Assembly (NCBI RefSeq): GCF_050613185.1
Contig: NZ_CP192511.1
Span: 992,001 to 1,056,000 of the forward strand
DNA from: Chelonobacter sp050613185
GTDB lineage: Bacteria; Pseudomonadota; Gammaproteobacteria; Enterobacterales; Pasteurellaceae
Length of the DNA stretch: 64,000 nt
Direction: 5' to 3'
The position numbers and the translations under genes are program-made. The notes beneath the pieces are model-generated. The model was not told the DNA's origin, did no database searches, and saw only the letters and a program-made list of their open reading frames with translations. This document shows positions 17,446 through 25,528 of this stretch, in pieces. Position 1 is the first letter of the stretch. Every line of letters starts with the position of its first letter.

Positions 17446-18168
17446 ATGAAAAAATATATAGAAATTGGCTTGGATATTATTAATCAAATATCTGACGGAA
17501 AATTTAATATTGGAGATAAATTACCGACAGAAAAGATACTTATGGCTCATTATGGTGTTGCGAGAACCACTATCAGAGAATCCATTACCATGCTTGAAGT
17601 TGGAGGTTATCTAGACATAAGACAAGGTTCAGGTATGTATATAGCATCTCTAAAACCAAACGGGTTATTGACTGGAGATAGTAGTTATATTGATTTAGAA
17701 ATTGGTCCATTTGAAATGCTGCAAGCACGACAAATTTTAGAAAGTAATATTGCTCACCTTGCTGCCAGAAAAGCTACAAAATCTGACATAGTAACACTTA
17801 AAGAAATTCTTGTATTAGAACGCCAAAATGTTGAACACGGTAATTTTGAATATGATACAGATTTAATGTTCCATTTATCAATAGCTAGAGCAACTCATAA
17901 CCTTGCTCTGGTTGATATGGTCAAAGACATATGGCAACGCAGACAAAGAAGTATGAAATGGAATGAATTACATCGGAAAATCAATCATAAAGACTATCGA
18001 AGTGATTGGTTATCGGATCATCAGGAAATTTATATGGCTCTTCAAAGAAAAGAACCAGATTCTGCTTACGAAAAAATGTGGACACATTTAGAAAATGTAA
18101 AGAATAGGTTATTTGAACACTCTGATATTGATGATCCAAATTTTGATGGATTTATTTTTAGAGATTAG
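17446..18168 (+). CDS. GntR-family (FadR/UxuR-like) hexuronate regulator
   Basis: The 240-residue protein has an N-terminal winged helix (IGDKLPTEKILMAHYGVARTTIRES, residues about 24-48, then GYLDIRQGSGMYIA) and a C-terminal FCD ligand domain of all helices. FCD metal-site features are visible in YDTDLMFHLSIARATHN and DWLSDHQEIYMAL. UxuR and ExuR of E. coli belong to this group and release DNA on binding fructuronate or related acids. It is divergent from the TRAP operon and precedes uxuA by 43 bases, so it most likely controls both. It is AT-rich, like the imported segment that it closes. Confidence 0.88.
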   Translation: MKKYIEIGLDIINQISDGKFNIGDKLPTEKILMAHYGVARTTIRESITMLEVGGYLDIRQGSGMYIASLKPNGLLTGDSSYIDLEIGPFEMLQARQILESNIAHLAARKATKSDIVTLKEILVLERQNVEHGNFEYDTDLMFHLSIARATHNLALVDMVKDIWQRRQRSMKWNELHRKINHKDYRSDWLSDHQEIYMALQRKEPDSAYEKMWTHLENVKNRLFEHSDIDDPNFDGFIFRD

Positions 18169-18211
18169 TAACTAAATAAGATAGTAAAGAATAGGAATAG
18201 GAAAAATAAAA

Positions 18212-19396
18212 ATGGAACAAACATGGCGTTGGTACGGACCGAAAGATCCGGTTTCGTTGGCGGATATCCGCCAAGCGGGGGCGACGGGGATTGTGACCGC
18301 ACTTCACAATATTCCGAACGGGCAGGTGTGGATCATTGAGGAAATTGAGAAACGCAAACAGGAAATCGAACAAGCCGGGTTGGTGTGGTCGGTGGTCGAA
18401 AGCGTGCCGGTGCATGAGGAAATCAAAACCCAAAGCGGGCAATATTTGCAGTGGATTGAAAATTATCAGCAGACCCTGCGCAATTTGGCAAAGTGCGGTA
18501 TTGATACGGTTTGTTACAACTTTATGCCGGTGTTGGATTGGACGCGCACCGATTTGGCATACCAATTGCCGGACGGTTCAAAAGCGTTACGCTTCGATCA
18601 AGATGCCTTTGCGGCGTTTGAGCTGTATATTTTGCAACGCCCGGGGGCAAATGAAACTTACAGCGCAGCCGAACAGCAAGCGGCAAAAGCCTATTTCGAT
18701 CAAATGAACGAGCAGGATATTCAGCAATTAACCAATAATATTATTGCCGGTTTGCCGGGGGCGGAAGAGGGTTACACCCTTGCCGAATTCCAACAACAGC
18801 TGGATCGCTATCAAGCTATCAGCAAGGAACAATTCCGCCAACATCTGGCATTTTTCTTGCAACAGATTATTCCGGTGGCGGAAGAAGTCGGGATTAAAAT
18901 GGCGATTCACCCTGATGATCCGCCGCGCCCGATTTTGGGCTTGCCGCGCATTGTGTCCACTATTGAGGATATGCAGTGGTTTGTCGAAACCCAGCCGCTG
19001 GCGGCAAACGGTTTCACTATGTGTACCGGTTCTTACGGCGTGCGTTCCGACAACGATTTGGTGCAGATGACCGAGCAATTTGCCGATCGGATTTATTTCG
19101 CGCATTTGCGTTCTACTTGCCGCGAAGAAAATCCGCTGACGTTCCACGAAGCTGCGCATTTGGAAGGCGATGTGGATATGTTTAATGTGGTCAAAGCCTT
19201 ATTGAGCGAAGAATACAAACGCAAAGCCGCCGGTAACCCGCGCCTGATTCCAATGCGACCCGATCACGGACACCAAATGTTGGACGATTTGCGCAAGAAA
19301 ACCAATCCGGGCTATTCTGCCATCGGTCGCTTAAAAGGGTTGGCCGAATTCCGCGGTTTGGAGCTTGCCTTAAAAAAAGTGTATTTTAACCAATAA
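18212..19396 (+). CDS. uxuA: Mannonate dehydratase
   Basis: UxuA (394 residues) dehydrates D-mannonate to 2-keto-3-deoxygluconate. The N terminus MEQTWRWYGPKDPVSL and then IRQAGATGIVTALHNIP are diagnostic; MAIHPDDPPRPILGLPRIVST near residue 230 contributes metal ligands, and PMRPDHGHQMLDDL near residue 347 is the C-terminal signature. Length matches the family. Composition and uptake sequences return to the host pattern here, so the right edge of the AT-rich segment is at or just before this start. Confidence 0.96.
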   Translation: MEQTWRWYGPKDPVSLADIRQAGATGIVTALHNIPNGQVWIIEEIEKRKQEIEQAGLVWSVVESVPVHEEIKTQSGQYLQWIENYQQTLRNLAKCGIDTVCYNFMPVLDWTRTDLAYQLPDGSKALRFDQDAFAAFELYILQRPGANETYSAAEQQAAKAYFDQMNEQDIQQLTNNIIAGLPGAEEGYTLAEFQQQLDRYQAISKEQFRQHLAFFLQQIIPVAEEVGIKMAIHPDDPPRPILGLPRIVSTIEDMQWFVETQPLAANGFTMCTGSYGVRSDNDLVQMTEQFADRIYFAHLRSTCREENPLTFHEAAHLEGDVDMFNVVKALLSEEYKRKAAGNPRLIPMRPDHGHQMLDDLRKKTNPGYSAIGRLKGLAEFRGLELALKKVYFNQ

Positions 19397-19438
19397 GGTG
19401 ATGATTGGGAGAGTTTCTCAATACCGGCAATTGATGAT

Positions 19439-20308
19439 ATGCAAAACTACCTCGGGCAAATTCTGATTTTCATCGTGACGCTGATCGGCGCCTCGGGGTG
19501 GTTTTTATCAAAAAACGCGATTGCGGAAATGCCGTCGGTCGGCTTTATGGGGCTGCGTTTTTTAACCGCCGCCTTGATTTTTCTGCCTTTTGCCCATCGG
19601 CAGTTATATCGCCTGAAGAGAATTCAAATTCTCAACGCAAGTGCGGTTGGCATTGCCTTGGCGCTTAACTTGTTTCTGTGGGTGCAGGGGATTACTTACA
19701 GCAATGAGTTGGGCGAAGGGGCATTTTTAGTTAGCCTTGCCATGCTGATTGCGCCGTTGATTTCATGGCTGCTTTTCAAGCAACGCCCGTTGCCGGTGTT
19801 CTGGCTTTCAATGCCGATTGCGCTGGTCGGTTTATATTTTTTAGCCATCGGTCGTTATGGCGGGCTGCGTTTTTCCGGCGGCAGTATCCTATTTTTACTC
19901 AGCTCACTATCAGCCGCGTTCTATTTCGTATTGAATCATCAATATGCCAAAAATATTCCGCCGATGTCGCTGATTACGATTCAATTCGCTATTGTCGGCA
20001 TAGTATGCAGCGGCTATTCAATACTAGCCGAAAGCTGGCAAACGACAATTTCGTTCAACACCTGGCTCTGGTTTCTTGCCAGCGTGTTGCTCGCCAGTAA
20101 CTTACGTTATTTTGTGCAAACCATCGGACAAAAGCACTGTAATATTAGTACGGCAGCGATTATTATGGTATTGGAACCGGTTTGGACACTGATGTTAAGC
20201 GTGTGGTTAATGGACGAGACCGTCACCGTGCTTAAATTGCTGGGTTGTGGCTTGATTCTCTGTGCACTATTGGTTTATCGGTTACGTCTTATCCGCAAAG
20301 CAGGGTGA
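19439..20308 (+). CDS. EamA-family (DMT) transporter
   Basis: The 289-residue protein has ten predicted membrane helices in two EamA repeats of five. The second repeat contains ISTAAIIMVLEPVWTLMLSVWLMDETVT, the typical late signature of this drug/metabolite transporter superfamily. Members export or import metabolites and cannot be assigned by sequence. It sits 42 bases after uxuA and 56 before eda on the same strand, so a link to hexuronate or KDG movement is possible but unproven. Confidence 0.8.
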   Translation: MQNYLGQILIFIVTLIGASGWFLSKNAIAEMPSVGFMGLRFLTAALIFLPFAHRQLYRLKRIQILNASAVGIALALNLFLWVQGITYSNELGEGAFLVSLAMLIAPLISWLLFKQRPLPVFWLSMPIALVGLYFLAIGRYGGLRFSGGSILFLLSSLSAAFYFVLNHQYAKNIPPMSLITIQFAIVGIVCSGYSILAESWQTTISFNTWLWFLASVLLASNLRYFVQTIGQKHCNISTAAIIMVLEPVWTLMLSVWLMDETVTVLKLLGCGLILCALLVYRLRLIRKAG

Positions 20309-20364
20309 AATTTAAACAATCATTCTCTAATTAGAGATCATTATTAACAAAAGGAAATAGTATT

Positions 20365-21015
20365 ATGTCATGGAAACTCCAACCTAGTGCGGTTTTCGCC
20401 GCGTCACCGCTGGTGCCGGTGATGGTAATCAAAAATTTGGACGACGCGCTGCCGATGGCGCAGGCGTTGTTGGACGGCGGGATCAATGTGTTTGAAATCA
20501 CGCTGCGCAGTGCAGTTGCACTTGATGCAATCAAGCTGATTAGCGAGGCTATGCCGCAAGCATTGGTCGGCGCGGGAACCGTGATTTCACCGCAACAATA
20601 TGATTCGGCGGTGGCGGCCGGTGCGAAATTTGTGATTTCGCCGGGGGCGACGGTGTCGTTGCTGAAACACGCGTTGCAAGGCGAGGCGCCGTTAATGCCG
20701 GGAACATCAACCCCGTCGGAAATGATGACCGCACTTGAGTTGGGTTATGATCACCTCAAATTCTTCCCGGCGGAAGCCAACGGCGGTGCGCCGGCGCTGA
20801 AAGCGATTTCCGCACCGTTGCCGCAGCTGACATTCTGCCCGACCGGCGGCATTAGCCCGAAAAACGTTGCCGACTATGTCGCCTTGGATTGCGTCGCCAC
20901 CGTCGGCGGCTCGTGGATTCTGCCGAATGAGGCGATTGCCGCCGGAAATTGGCAACAAGTCACGCGCTTAACCCAAGAAGCAGTGAGTTTTATTCGCGGC
21001 TTAAGAAAGTCATAA
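20365..21015 (+). CDS. eda: KDPG/KHG aldolase
   Basis: Eda (216 residues) splits 2-keto-3-deoxy-6-phosphogluconate into pyruvate and glyceraldehyde 3-phosphate, completing the hexuronate route. It is a trimeric class I aldolase. VPVMVIKNLDDALPMAQALLDGGI at the N terminus is followed by FEITLRSAVAL, with the catalytic glutamate. GAGTVISPQQYDSAVAAGAKFVISPG follows, and the Schiff-base lysine is in HLKFFPAEANGG near residue 133. It is the last gene of the cluster, ahead of a terminator. Confidence 0.96.
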   Translation: MSWKLQPSAVFAASPLVPVMVIKNLDDALPMAQALLDGGINVFEITLRSAVALDAIKLISEAMPQALVGAGTVISPQQYDSAVAAGAKFVISPGATVSLLKHALQGEAPLMPGTSTPSEMMTALELGYDHLKFFPAEANGGAPALKAISAPLPQLTFCPTGGISPKNVADYVALDCVATVGGSWILPNEAIAAGNWQQVTRLTQEAVSFIRGLRKS

Positions 21016-21023
21016 TTGGACAA

Positions 21024-21060
21024 AAAAGCCGCAATCTGTGAGGATTTGCGGCTTATTTGG
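21024..21060 (+). terminator. Terminator after eda
   Basis: AAGCCGCAA (21026-21034) pairs with TTGCGGCTT (21046-21054), flanked by A6 before and ATTTGG after. It can work for eda and partly for the convergent toxin gene. Confidence 0.65.
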
Positions 21061-21069
21061 CTGTATTGC

Positions 21070-21365
21070 TTAAATTTGAGGATATTGTTGTTTCGCCAAT
21101 GCGATATTCAAAATATGTAATTCATCTTCTTTACTGTTTTCAACGATCCGATACACAATTCGGTATGTACCACCGCGCGGAAATAACTCTCGGACCCCTC
21201 GACAATGCCAACCACGCCCATTAACGGCTGGGTTAGCGCAAGTTCGATGGTTTTGTAAATCTCCGTGGTTATTTTCTCCGCACTTTCAATACTGACATAA
21301 CTGGCAATATTATAATAAATCGTTAAAAAATCGTCTTTGGCATGTTCAGAAATAACTAATCGCAT
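21070..21365 (-). pseudogene. RelE/ParE-family toxin gene with one-base deletion
   Basis: The first 52 or so residues (MRLVISEHAKDDFLTIYYNI onward to TQPLMGVVG) read as a ParE/RelE toxin. The frame then shifts. Inserting one base near 21208 restores CRGVRELFPRGGTYRIVYR, the conserved catalytic end of the family, and continues to a TAA at 21070 as LHILNIALAKQQYPQI. As given, the product would end early with an unrelated tail and lose the RNA- or gyrase-targeting end. It lies three bases after the antitoxin gene. A sequencing slip is possible. Confidence 0.75.
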
Positions 21366-21368
21366 GGG

Positions 21369-21521
21369 TTACGCCGTTTTCTTAAACACTTTATCGGTAT
21401 AATGTTTACGTGCCAGATTCACCACTTCGTCCCAAGTGTATTTTTTGCCGCCTTGATCCAAATTATCGATACTTTTTTGTACTTTTTCAGTCAACCATTT
21501 TTCATATTCTTTATTCATCAT
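21369..21521 (-). CDS. Short antitoxin paired with the ParE/RelE-type toxin
   Basis: A 50-codon frame begins MMNKEYEKWLTEKVQKSID and ends TDKVFKKTA; a GGGGCAG ribosome site precedes it. Size, charge and position immediately upstream of the toxin are those of a truncated RelB/ParD-like antitoxin with the toxin-binding helix but little DNA-binding region. It appears intact, while its toxin is frameshifted. Function is inferred from context. Confidence 0.65.
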   Translation of the reverse strand: MMNKEYEKWLTEKVQKSIDNLDQGGKKYTWDEVVNLARKHYTDKVFKKTA

Positions 21522-21719
21522 CTGCCCCGATAATCAATGAACGTTGCTGAAATTATAGTCTATCTGCCCAGTGCTGACAACGCATTCATATTAGGTTATC
21601 ACCGCCGGCAGCACCGATAACGCTATGCCAGCCTACCTGTTTTGAGGTAAGATAACACCATCTTTTATCATTCTTTTTTAAGACCAGTATACGGTCTAAC
21701 CGTACTACGATTGTGTAAC

Positions 21720-22586
21720 ATGTCGAATTTATTTATCCGAAAACTGCCGGCTTATGCCCGTTTAATGCGTCTCGACCGTCCGATTGGCACTTTATTATTG
21801 CTGTGGCCGACCTTGTGGGCGTTATTTTTGGCGGCGGACGGCGTGCCGGACTACCGCACTTTGCTGATTTTTCTGTGCGGCGTAGTCTTAATGCGGGCGG
21901 CAGGCTGTGTGATCAACGATTATGCCGATCGCCACATTGACGGCAGCGTCAAGCGCACTGCCCATCGTCCGCTTGCCACCGGTGAAGTGAATGAGAAAGA
22001 GGCGAAAATCCTGTTTTTTATTCTGACCGCACTTTCCTTTTTATTGGTGCTGAATCTGAATGGTTACGCCATTTTACTGTCGTTTATTGCGGTCAGCTTG
22101 GCATTTGTCTATCCGTTTATGAAACGCTACACCCATTTGCCGCAATTTGTGTTGGGTGCGGCGTTCGGTTGGTCGATTCCGATGGCATATGCCGCCGTGA
22201 GCGGGCAATTGCCGTTGATTTGTTGGTTGCTGTTTGCCGCCAATTTACTCTGGACGGTGGCGTATGACACCCAATATGCGATGGTGGATCGCGACGATGA
22301 TCTGCGGATCGGCGTCAAATCCACTGCGATTTTATTCGCACAATTTGATAATAAAATCATTGCGTTACTGCAATTTATCGCATTGGTGCTGTTTATTGCG
22401 ATCGGCTATCTGTCAAATTTACACCCGGCTTATTATGCCGCCCTTGCCGTCACCGCACTTTGCTTTGTCTATCAATGCAAACTGACGCGCGAGCGCACGC
22501 GGGAAGAGTGTTTCAAGGCGTTTCTCAATAACAACTACTTTGGCATGGGGATTTTTATTGCGTTGTTATTGGGGATTTTTCTATAA
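21720..22586 (+). CDS. ubiA: 4-hydroxybenzoate octaprenyltransferase
   Basis: UbiA (288 residues from the ATG at 21720; an upstream TTG is less likely) prenylates 4-hydroxybenzoate, the first membrane step of ubiquinone synthesis. The two aspartate motifs are clear: NDYADRHIDGSVKRTAHRPLA near residue 70, and DTQYAMVDRDDDLRIGVKSTA near residue 185, which bind the Mg-diphosphate. Eight to nine membrane helices are expected. No ubiC is seen next to it. It is convergent with rpoH across a bidirectional terminator. Confidence 0.95.
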   Translation: MSNLFIRKLPAYARLMRLDRPIGTLLLLWPTLWALFLAADGVPDYRTLLIFLCGVVLMRAAGCVINDYADRHIDGSVKRTAHRPLATGEVNEKEAKILFFILTALSFLLVLNLNGYAILLSFIAVSLAFVYPFMKRYTHLPQFVLGAAFGWSIPMAYAAVSGQLPLICWLLFAANLLWTVAYDTQYAMVDRDDDLRIGVKSTAILFAQFDNKIIALLQFIALVLFIAIGYLSNLHPAYYAALAVTALCFVYQCKLTRERTREECFKAFLNNNYFGMGIFIALLLGIFL

Positions 22587-22594
22587 CGCAGGCA

Positions 22595-22630
22595 ACAAAA
22601 AAGCCTGTCACATCAGACAGGCTTTTCACG
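22595..22630. terminator. Bidirectional terminator between ubiA and rpoH
   Basis: AAGCCTGTC (22601-22609) and GACAGGCTT (22616-22624) form a 9-bp stem with a six-base loop, with A-run and T-run flanks. Confidence 0.85.
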
Positions 22631-22641
22631 CTTTCAATCGT

Positions 22642-23484
22642 TTAAAAATCAACGGCGACTTTTAATTTTTTCAGCGCGTTGTTTTCCAACTGGCGCACGC
22701 GTTCGGCGGAAATATTGTATTTCGCCGCCAAATCCTGCAACGTGGCTTTATTGTCATCCAACCAACGGGAGCGGATAATATCCAAGCTGCGCTCGTCCAA
22801 ACTGTCCAAGGCTTCGTTCAGCTGTTCGGTGGCTTGGCTTTCGTAGTTTTCTTGTTCCAATTCCAGGGCGAAATCAGAGCTTTTATCTTCTAAATATAAC
22901 GCCGGGCTGTAAGTCTCTTCCGCGTCGTCGCTCGGCAGGTCGAACGCCATATCCTGCCCGGTCATGCGCGATTCCATCTCTTTCACGTCATCAACCGACA
23001 CGCCCAATTCATCGGCAACCATTGCCACTTCATTTTCATTAAACCAACCGAAACGCTGTTTGGTTTTACGCAGGTTGAAGAACAGTTTGCGTTGCGCTTT
23101 GGTGGTCGCAACTTTGACAATCCGCCAGTTGCGCAGCACATATTCGTGAATTTCGGCCTTGACCCAATGCACCGCAAACGAGACTAAGCGCACGCCCACT
23201 TCCGGATTGAAACGGCGCACCGCTTTCATCAGCCCGATATTGCCTTCCTGAATCAAATCCGCTTGTGGCAAGCCGTAGCCGGAATAACCGCGCGCAACAT
23301 GGATCACAAAACGCAGATGGGACAGAATCAATTCTTTTGCCGCGTCCAAATCCTGTTGGTAATACAAACGCTCCGCCAACGCCTTCTCTTCCTCTGCGGT
23401 CAGCATCGGATATTGGTTGGCGGCACGGATATAGCTTTCCAAGTTGCCTTGAGGAACAAGCATCATTTGCATTTCTTTCGTCAT
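22642..23484 (-). CDS. rpoH: RNA polymerase sigma-32 factor (heat shock)
   Basis: RpoH (280 residues) directs RNA polymerase to heat-shock promoters. Region 2 contains SHLRFVIHVARGYSGYGLPQADLIQEGNIGLMKAV; the RpoH-specific box QRKLFFNLRK lies near residue 132; region 4 ends in the helix-turn-helix LQDLAAKYNISAERVRQLENNALKKLK. Length is normal. It is transcribed alone, and no ftsX or ftsE is seen beside it, unlike in E. coli. Confidence 0.96.
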   Translation of the reverse strand: MTKEMQMMLVPQGNLESYIRAANQYPMLTAEEEKALAERLYYQQDLDAAKELILSHLRFVIHVARGYSGYGLPQADLIQEGNIGLMKAVRRFNPEVGVRLVSFAVHWVKAEIHEYVLRNWRIVKVATTKAQRKLFFNLRKTKQRFGWFNENEVAMVADELGVSVDDVKEMESRMTGQDMAFDLPSDDAEETYSPALYLEDKSSDFALELEQENYESQATEQLNEALDSLDERSLDIIRSRWLDDNKATLQDLAAKYNISAERVRQLENNALKKLKVAVDF

Positions 23485-23686
23485 CGCATTCCTTCTTTGT
23501 TTATTCAGTTAATCACTTGTCTTGCTGTGCGTTGTTGCACGACCTGCTTATGATAAACGAGGCGTTAGTTATAGCACAAATTACGCCGAGTTCAAAATTC
23601 CAGACCGCACTTGCTGTTTCAGACCAGTTGTTTGGTAAAAAATTAGACTAAATTGTCAGCAAATAGTTCAATAAAGATTGAAAAAT

Positions 23687-24556
23687 TCAACGATTGTTGA
23701 GCATTTCCGCCTTTAGCCAATGCAACAAAACCGCACTTTTGCCTTGAGCCAATGGCGTTTGCGACAGCAGATAATATGCCGAACCGTCGCCGATAAAGCC
23801 GTGCGGCGCGTGTAAAATACCTTGTTCGATTTCGGCTTCGACCATAAAACGTGAAGCAATCGCCGCGCCCATGCCGGCAATCGCGGCTTGAATCGAGAGG
23901 TAAAAATGCTCGAAATAGCTGTCCTCTTGCCATTCATTAAGCGCGAAACCGCTGAGCCTTTGCCAATCCTGCCACGCCTGCGGACGGGTGTGGGTGTGCA
24001 AACGGCGATGTTGTTTGACTTGCAAATGCTGTACCAAACCCATTTGCTCATCGGCAATTTTTTTCGCATACAGCGATTTCGCCCACTGGAAATCGTTACG
24101 CCGAATTGCCAAATCAATCGCTTGCCGCTCAAAATCGACTGCACCGCCGGCGGCCAAAATCACCGGATTTAAGCCGGTTTGCTGTTGCAGCGCACTAATA
24201 CGCGGAATCAGCCATTTCATCGCCAAAGTCGGTTCGCACGAGATCACCAAATCCTGTTGCTGGCGGGTTTTGATCTGCTTAACCGCACTTTCCAGCTCGG
24301 AAAACGCCGTTTGGCAATGCTGATACAACATCCGTCCGTTGTGCGACAACAGCAGATTGCGCCTCTGTTTCAGCAGCAGCGGCTCGCTGAAATGGTGTTG
24401 CAACAGCTTCAACTGTTTGCTGACTGCGCCATGAGTCACGTGCAACTGTAATGCCGCCGCACTCAAACTACCGCACTTGGCGACAAAATAGAAATATTTA
24501 AGCGCGTTCAACGGCAGCTTGGCTATCTGTTCCAAAATCTCACACCTTAATGACAA
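23687..24556 (-). CDS. LysR-family regulator divergent from a LysE-type exporter
   Basis: The protein has up to 289 residues. The N-terminal helix-turn-helix LKYFYFVAKCGSLSAAALQLHVTHGAVSKQLKLLQ is of the GcvA-like type and is followed by a LysR substrate domain (ISCEPTLAMKWLIPRI). No ATG is available; the start is either the TTG at 24556 or, better supported by an AAGG site, the TTG at 24535. The gene is divergent from the LysE/RhtB exporter with about 100 bases between, a classic regulator-exporter pair, so it probably activates the exporter in response to an amino acid. Confidence 0.85.
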   Translation of the reverse strand: MSLRCEILEQIAKLPLNALKYFYFVAKCGSLSAAALQLHVTHGAVSKQLKLLQHHFSEPLLLKQRRNLLLSHNGRMLYQHCQTAFSELESAVKQIKTRQQQDLVISCEPTLAMKWLIPRISALQQQTGLNPVILAAGGAVDFERQAIDLAIRRNDFQWAKSLYAKKIADEQMGLVQHLQVKQHRRLHTHTRPQAWQDWQRLSGFALNEWQEDSYFEHFYLSIQAAIAGMGAAIASRFMVEAEIEQGILHAPHGFIGDGSAYYLLSQTPLAQGKSAVLLHWLKAEMLNNR

Positions 24557-24656
24557 TATTTCGATTTTCTTCTGTTAAAAATCAGGCAAAATATAAACAA
24601 AAAACAACAAACCCTATTTTTCAATCTTAATCTAAACGGAAATTATCTCAACCATT

Positions 24657-25274
24657 ATGCACGAACTTCTTGCGGTGATCACCATCACCATTCTCGCCGT
24701 CATCAGCCCCGGCGGCGATTTCGCCATGACCACGCGCAACAGTTATTTATACGGCAAACGTGCCGGTATCATCACTGCCATCGGCATTGCAAGTGCGGTT
24801 TGGGTGCATGTCGGCTACACCTTGTTAGGCGTGAGTGTATTGTTGTTGCAATCGCCCAGCCTGTTTCATCTGGTGAAAACCTTGGGCGCGTTGTATTTGA
24901 TTTATATCGGCTTTTCCACCTTTCGCCACCGTCCGGCTGCGTTTAATCTAGAAAGTGAAAGTGCGGTGCTCAGCGATCAACAGGCGTTTAAAAACGGCTT
25001 TATCACCAATGCCCTCAACCCGAAAACCACGCTGTTTGTGCTCAGCACCTTCACCCAAATCGTCAATCCCAATACGCCGTTGTGGGTGCAGATTAGTTAC
25101 GGGGCGTTTATGTCATTGGCGCATTTGCTTTGGTTCGGCTTGGTGGCGGTGCTGCTCTCAGCCCCGACGATTCGCCAACGTTTGCTACAACGGCAAGTGA
25201 TTGTTAATCGGGTGATCGGGGTGATTTTATGCTTGTTGGGATTGATGTTGTTACTGTCATCGGCGAGAAATTAA
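24657..25274 (+). CDS. LysE/RhtB-family amino-acid exporter
   Basis: The 205-residue protein has six predicted helices. The N terminus ITILAVISPGGDFAMTTRNSYLYGKRAGI is the family signature (normally SPGP or SPGG), and LGALYLIYIGFSTFR and NGFITNALNPKTTLFVLSTF are also typical of LysE/RhtB. It would export an amino acid or homoserine lactone-like compound across the inner membrane. Pairing with the divergent LysR regulator supports inducible export. Confidence 0.88.
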   Translation: MHELLAVITITILAVISPGGDFAMTTRNSYLYGKRAGIITAIGIASAVWVHVGYTLLGVSVLLLQSPSLFHLVKTLGALYLIYIGFSTFRHRPAAFNLESESAVLSDQQAFKNGFITNALNPKTTLFVLSTFTQIVNPNTPLWVQISYGAFMSLAHLLWFGLVAVLLSAPTIRQRLLQRQVIVNRVIGVILCLLGLMLLLSSARN

Positions 25275-25278
25275 TACA

Positions 25279-25299
25279 AAGTGCGGTCAAACCGCACTT
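25279..25299. terminator. Inverted uptake-sequence pair after the LysE-type gene
   Basis: AAGTGCGGT (25279-25287) and ACCGCACTT (25291-25299) form a 9-bp hairpin with a three-base loop right behind the stop codon. Confidence 0.6.
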
Positions 25300-25333
25300 C
25301 AGGCTAATGACAAAGTCTTTTTCTCTAATCATT

Positions 25334-25380
25334 TCCCTCCCCCCGTATACGGAGGGAGGTGTCCGAAGGACGGAGGGAGG
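25334..25380. repeat. GGAGGGAGG palindromic repeat, partial copy
   Basis: CCTCCCCCCG and CGGAGGGAGG flank a TATA core at about 25336-25359, followed by a second GGAGGGAGG at 25372-25380. It shares the CTCCCTCC/GGAGGGAG arms with the copies at 25424-25479 and 26537-26598. Confidence 0.6.
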
Positions 25381-25423
25381 CATAAAGAATGTTAAAAATG
25401 AATATGTTACATTTTCATATTCC

Positions 25424-25479
25424 CCTCCCTCCCATTTTTCTTGCGAAAAATAGTACTCCCTCCGCATGCGGAGGGAGAG
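25424..25479. repeat. Dispersed palindromic repeat, left copy beside pldB
   Basis: This 56-base unit joins CCCTCCCTCCC, an AT-rich hairpin ATTTTTC...GAAAAAT, and the palindrome CTCCCTCCGCATGCGGAGGG. A near-identical unit in opposite orientation lies at 26537-26598, so the two flank pldB as inverted repeats. Short frames across it (reading LPPHAEGE) are not genes. Confidence 0.75.
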
Positions 25480-25501
25480 AAGTCAGTTTGTCAGCAATCT
25501 C

Positions 25502-25523
25502 AAGTGCGGTTTAAACCGCACTT
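25502..25523. terminator. Palindromic uptake-sequence pair serving pldB
   Basis: AAGTGCGGT (25502-25510), TTAA, then ACCGCACTT (25515-25523) is a fully self-complementary 22-mer right behind the pldB stop. Confidence 0.6.
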
Positions 25524-25528
25524 TGGAA

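Larger units (their letters stand above)
12775..18211. other. AT-rich segment without uptake sequences, probably imported
   Basis: From inside uxuB to just before uxuA the base composition drops visibly. Neither AAGTGCGGT nor ACCGCACTT occurs between about 12525 and 18296, although elsewhere they come roughly once per kilobase. The segment holds the first ninety codons of uxuB, the GH28-like gene, dctM, dctQ, dctP and a GntR regulator. No transposase, tRNA or terminal repeat was seen at the edges, so replacement by homologous recombination fits better than transposition. Confidence 0.7.

Noticed and set aside
12775..18211. Genomic island with integrase or prophage origin
   Set aside because: No integrase, transposase, attachment repeats or tRNA edge is present, and the left boundary lies within a functional gene.
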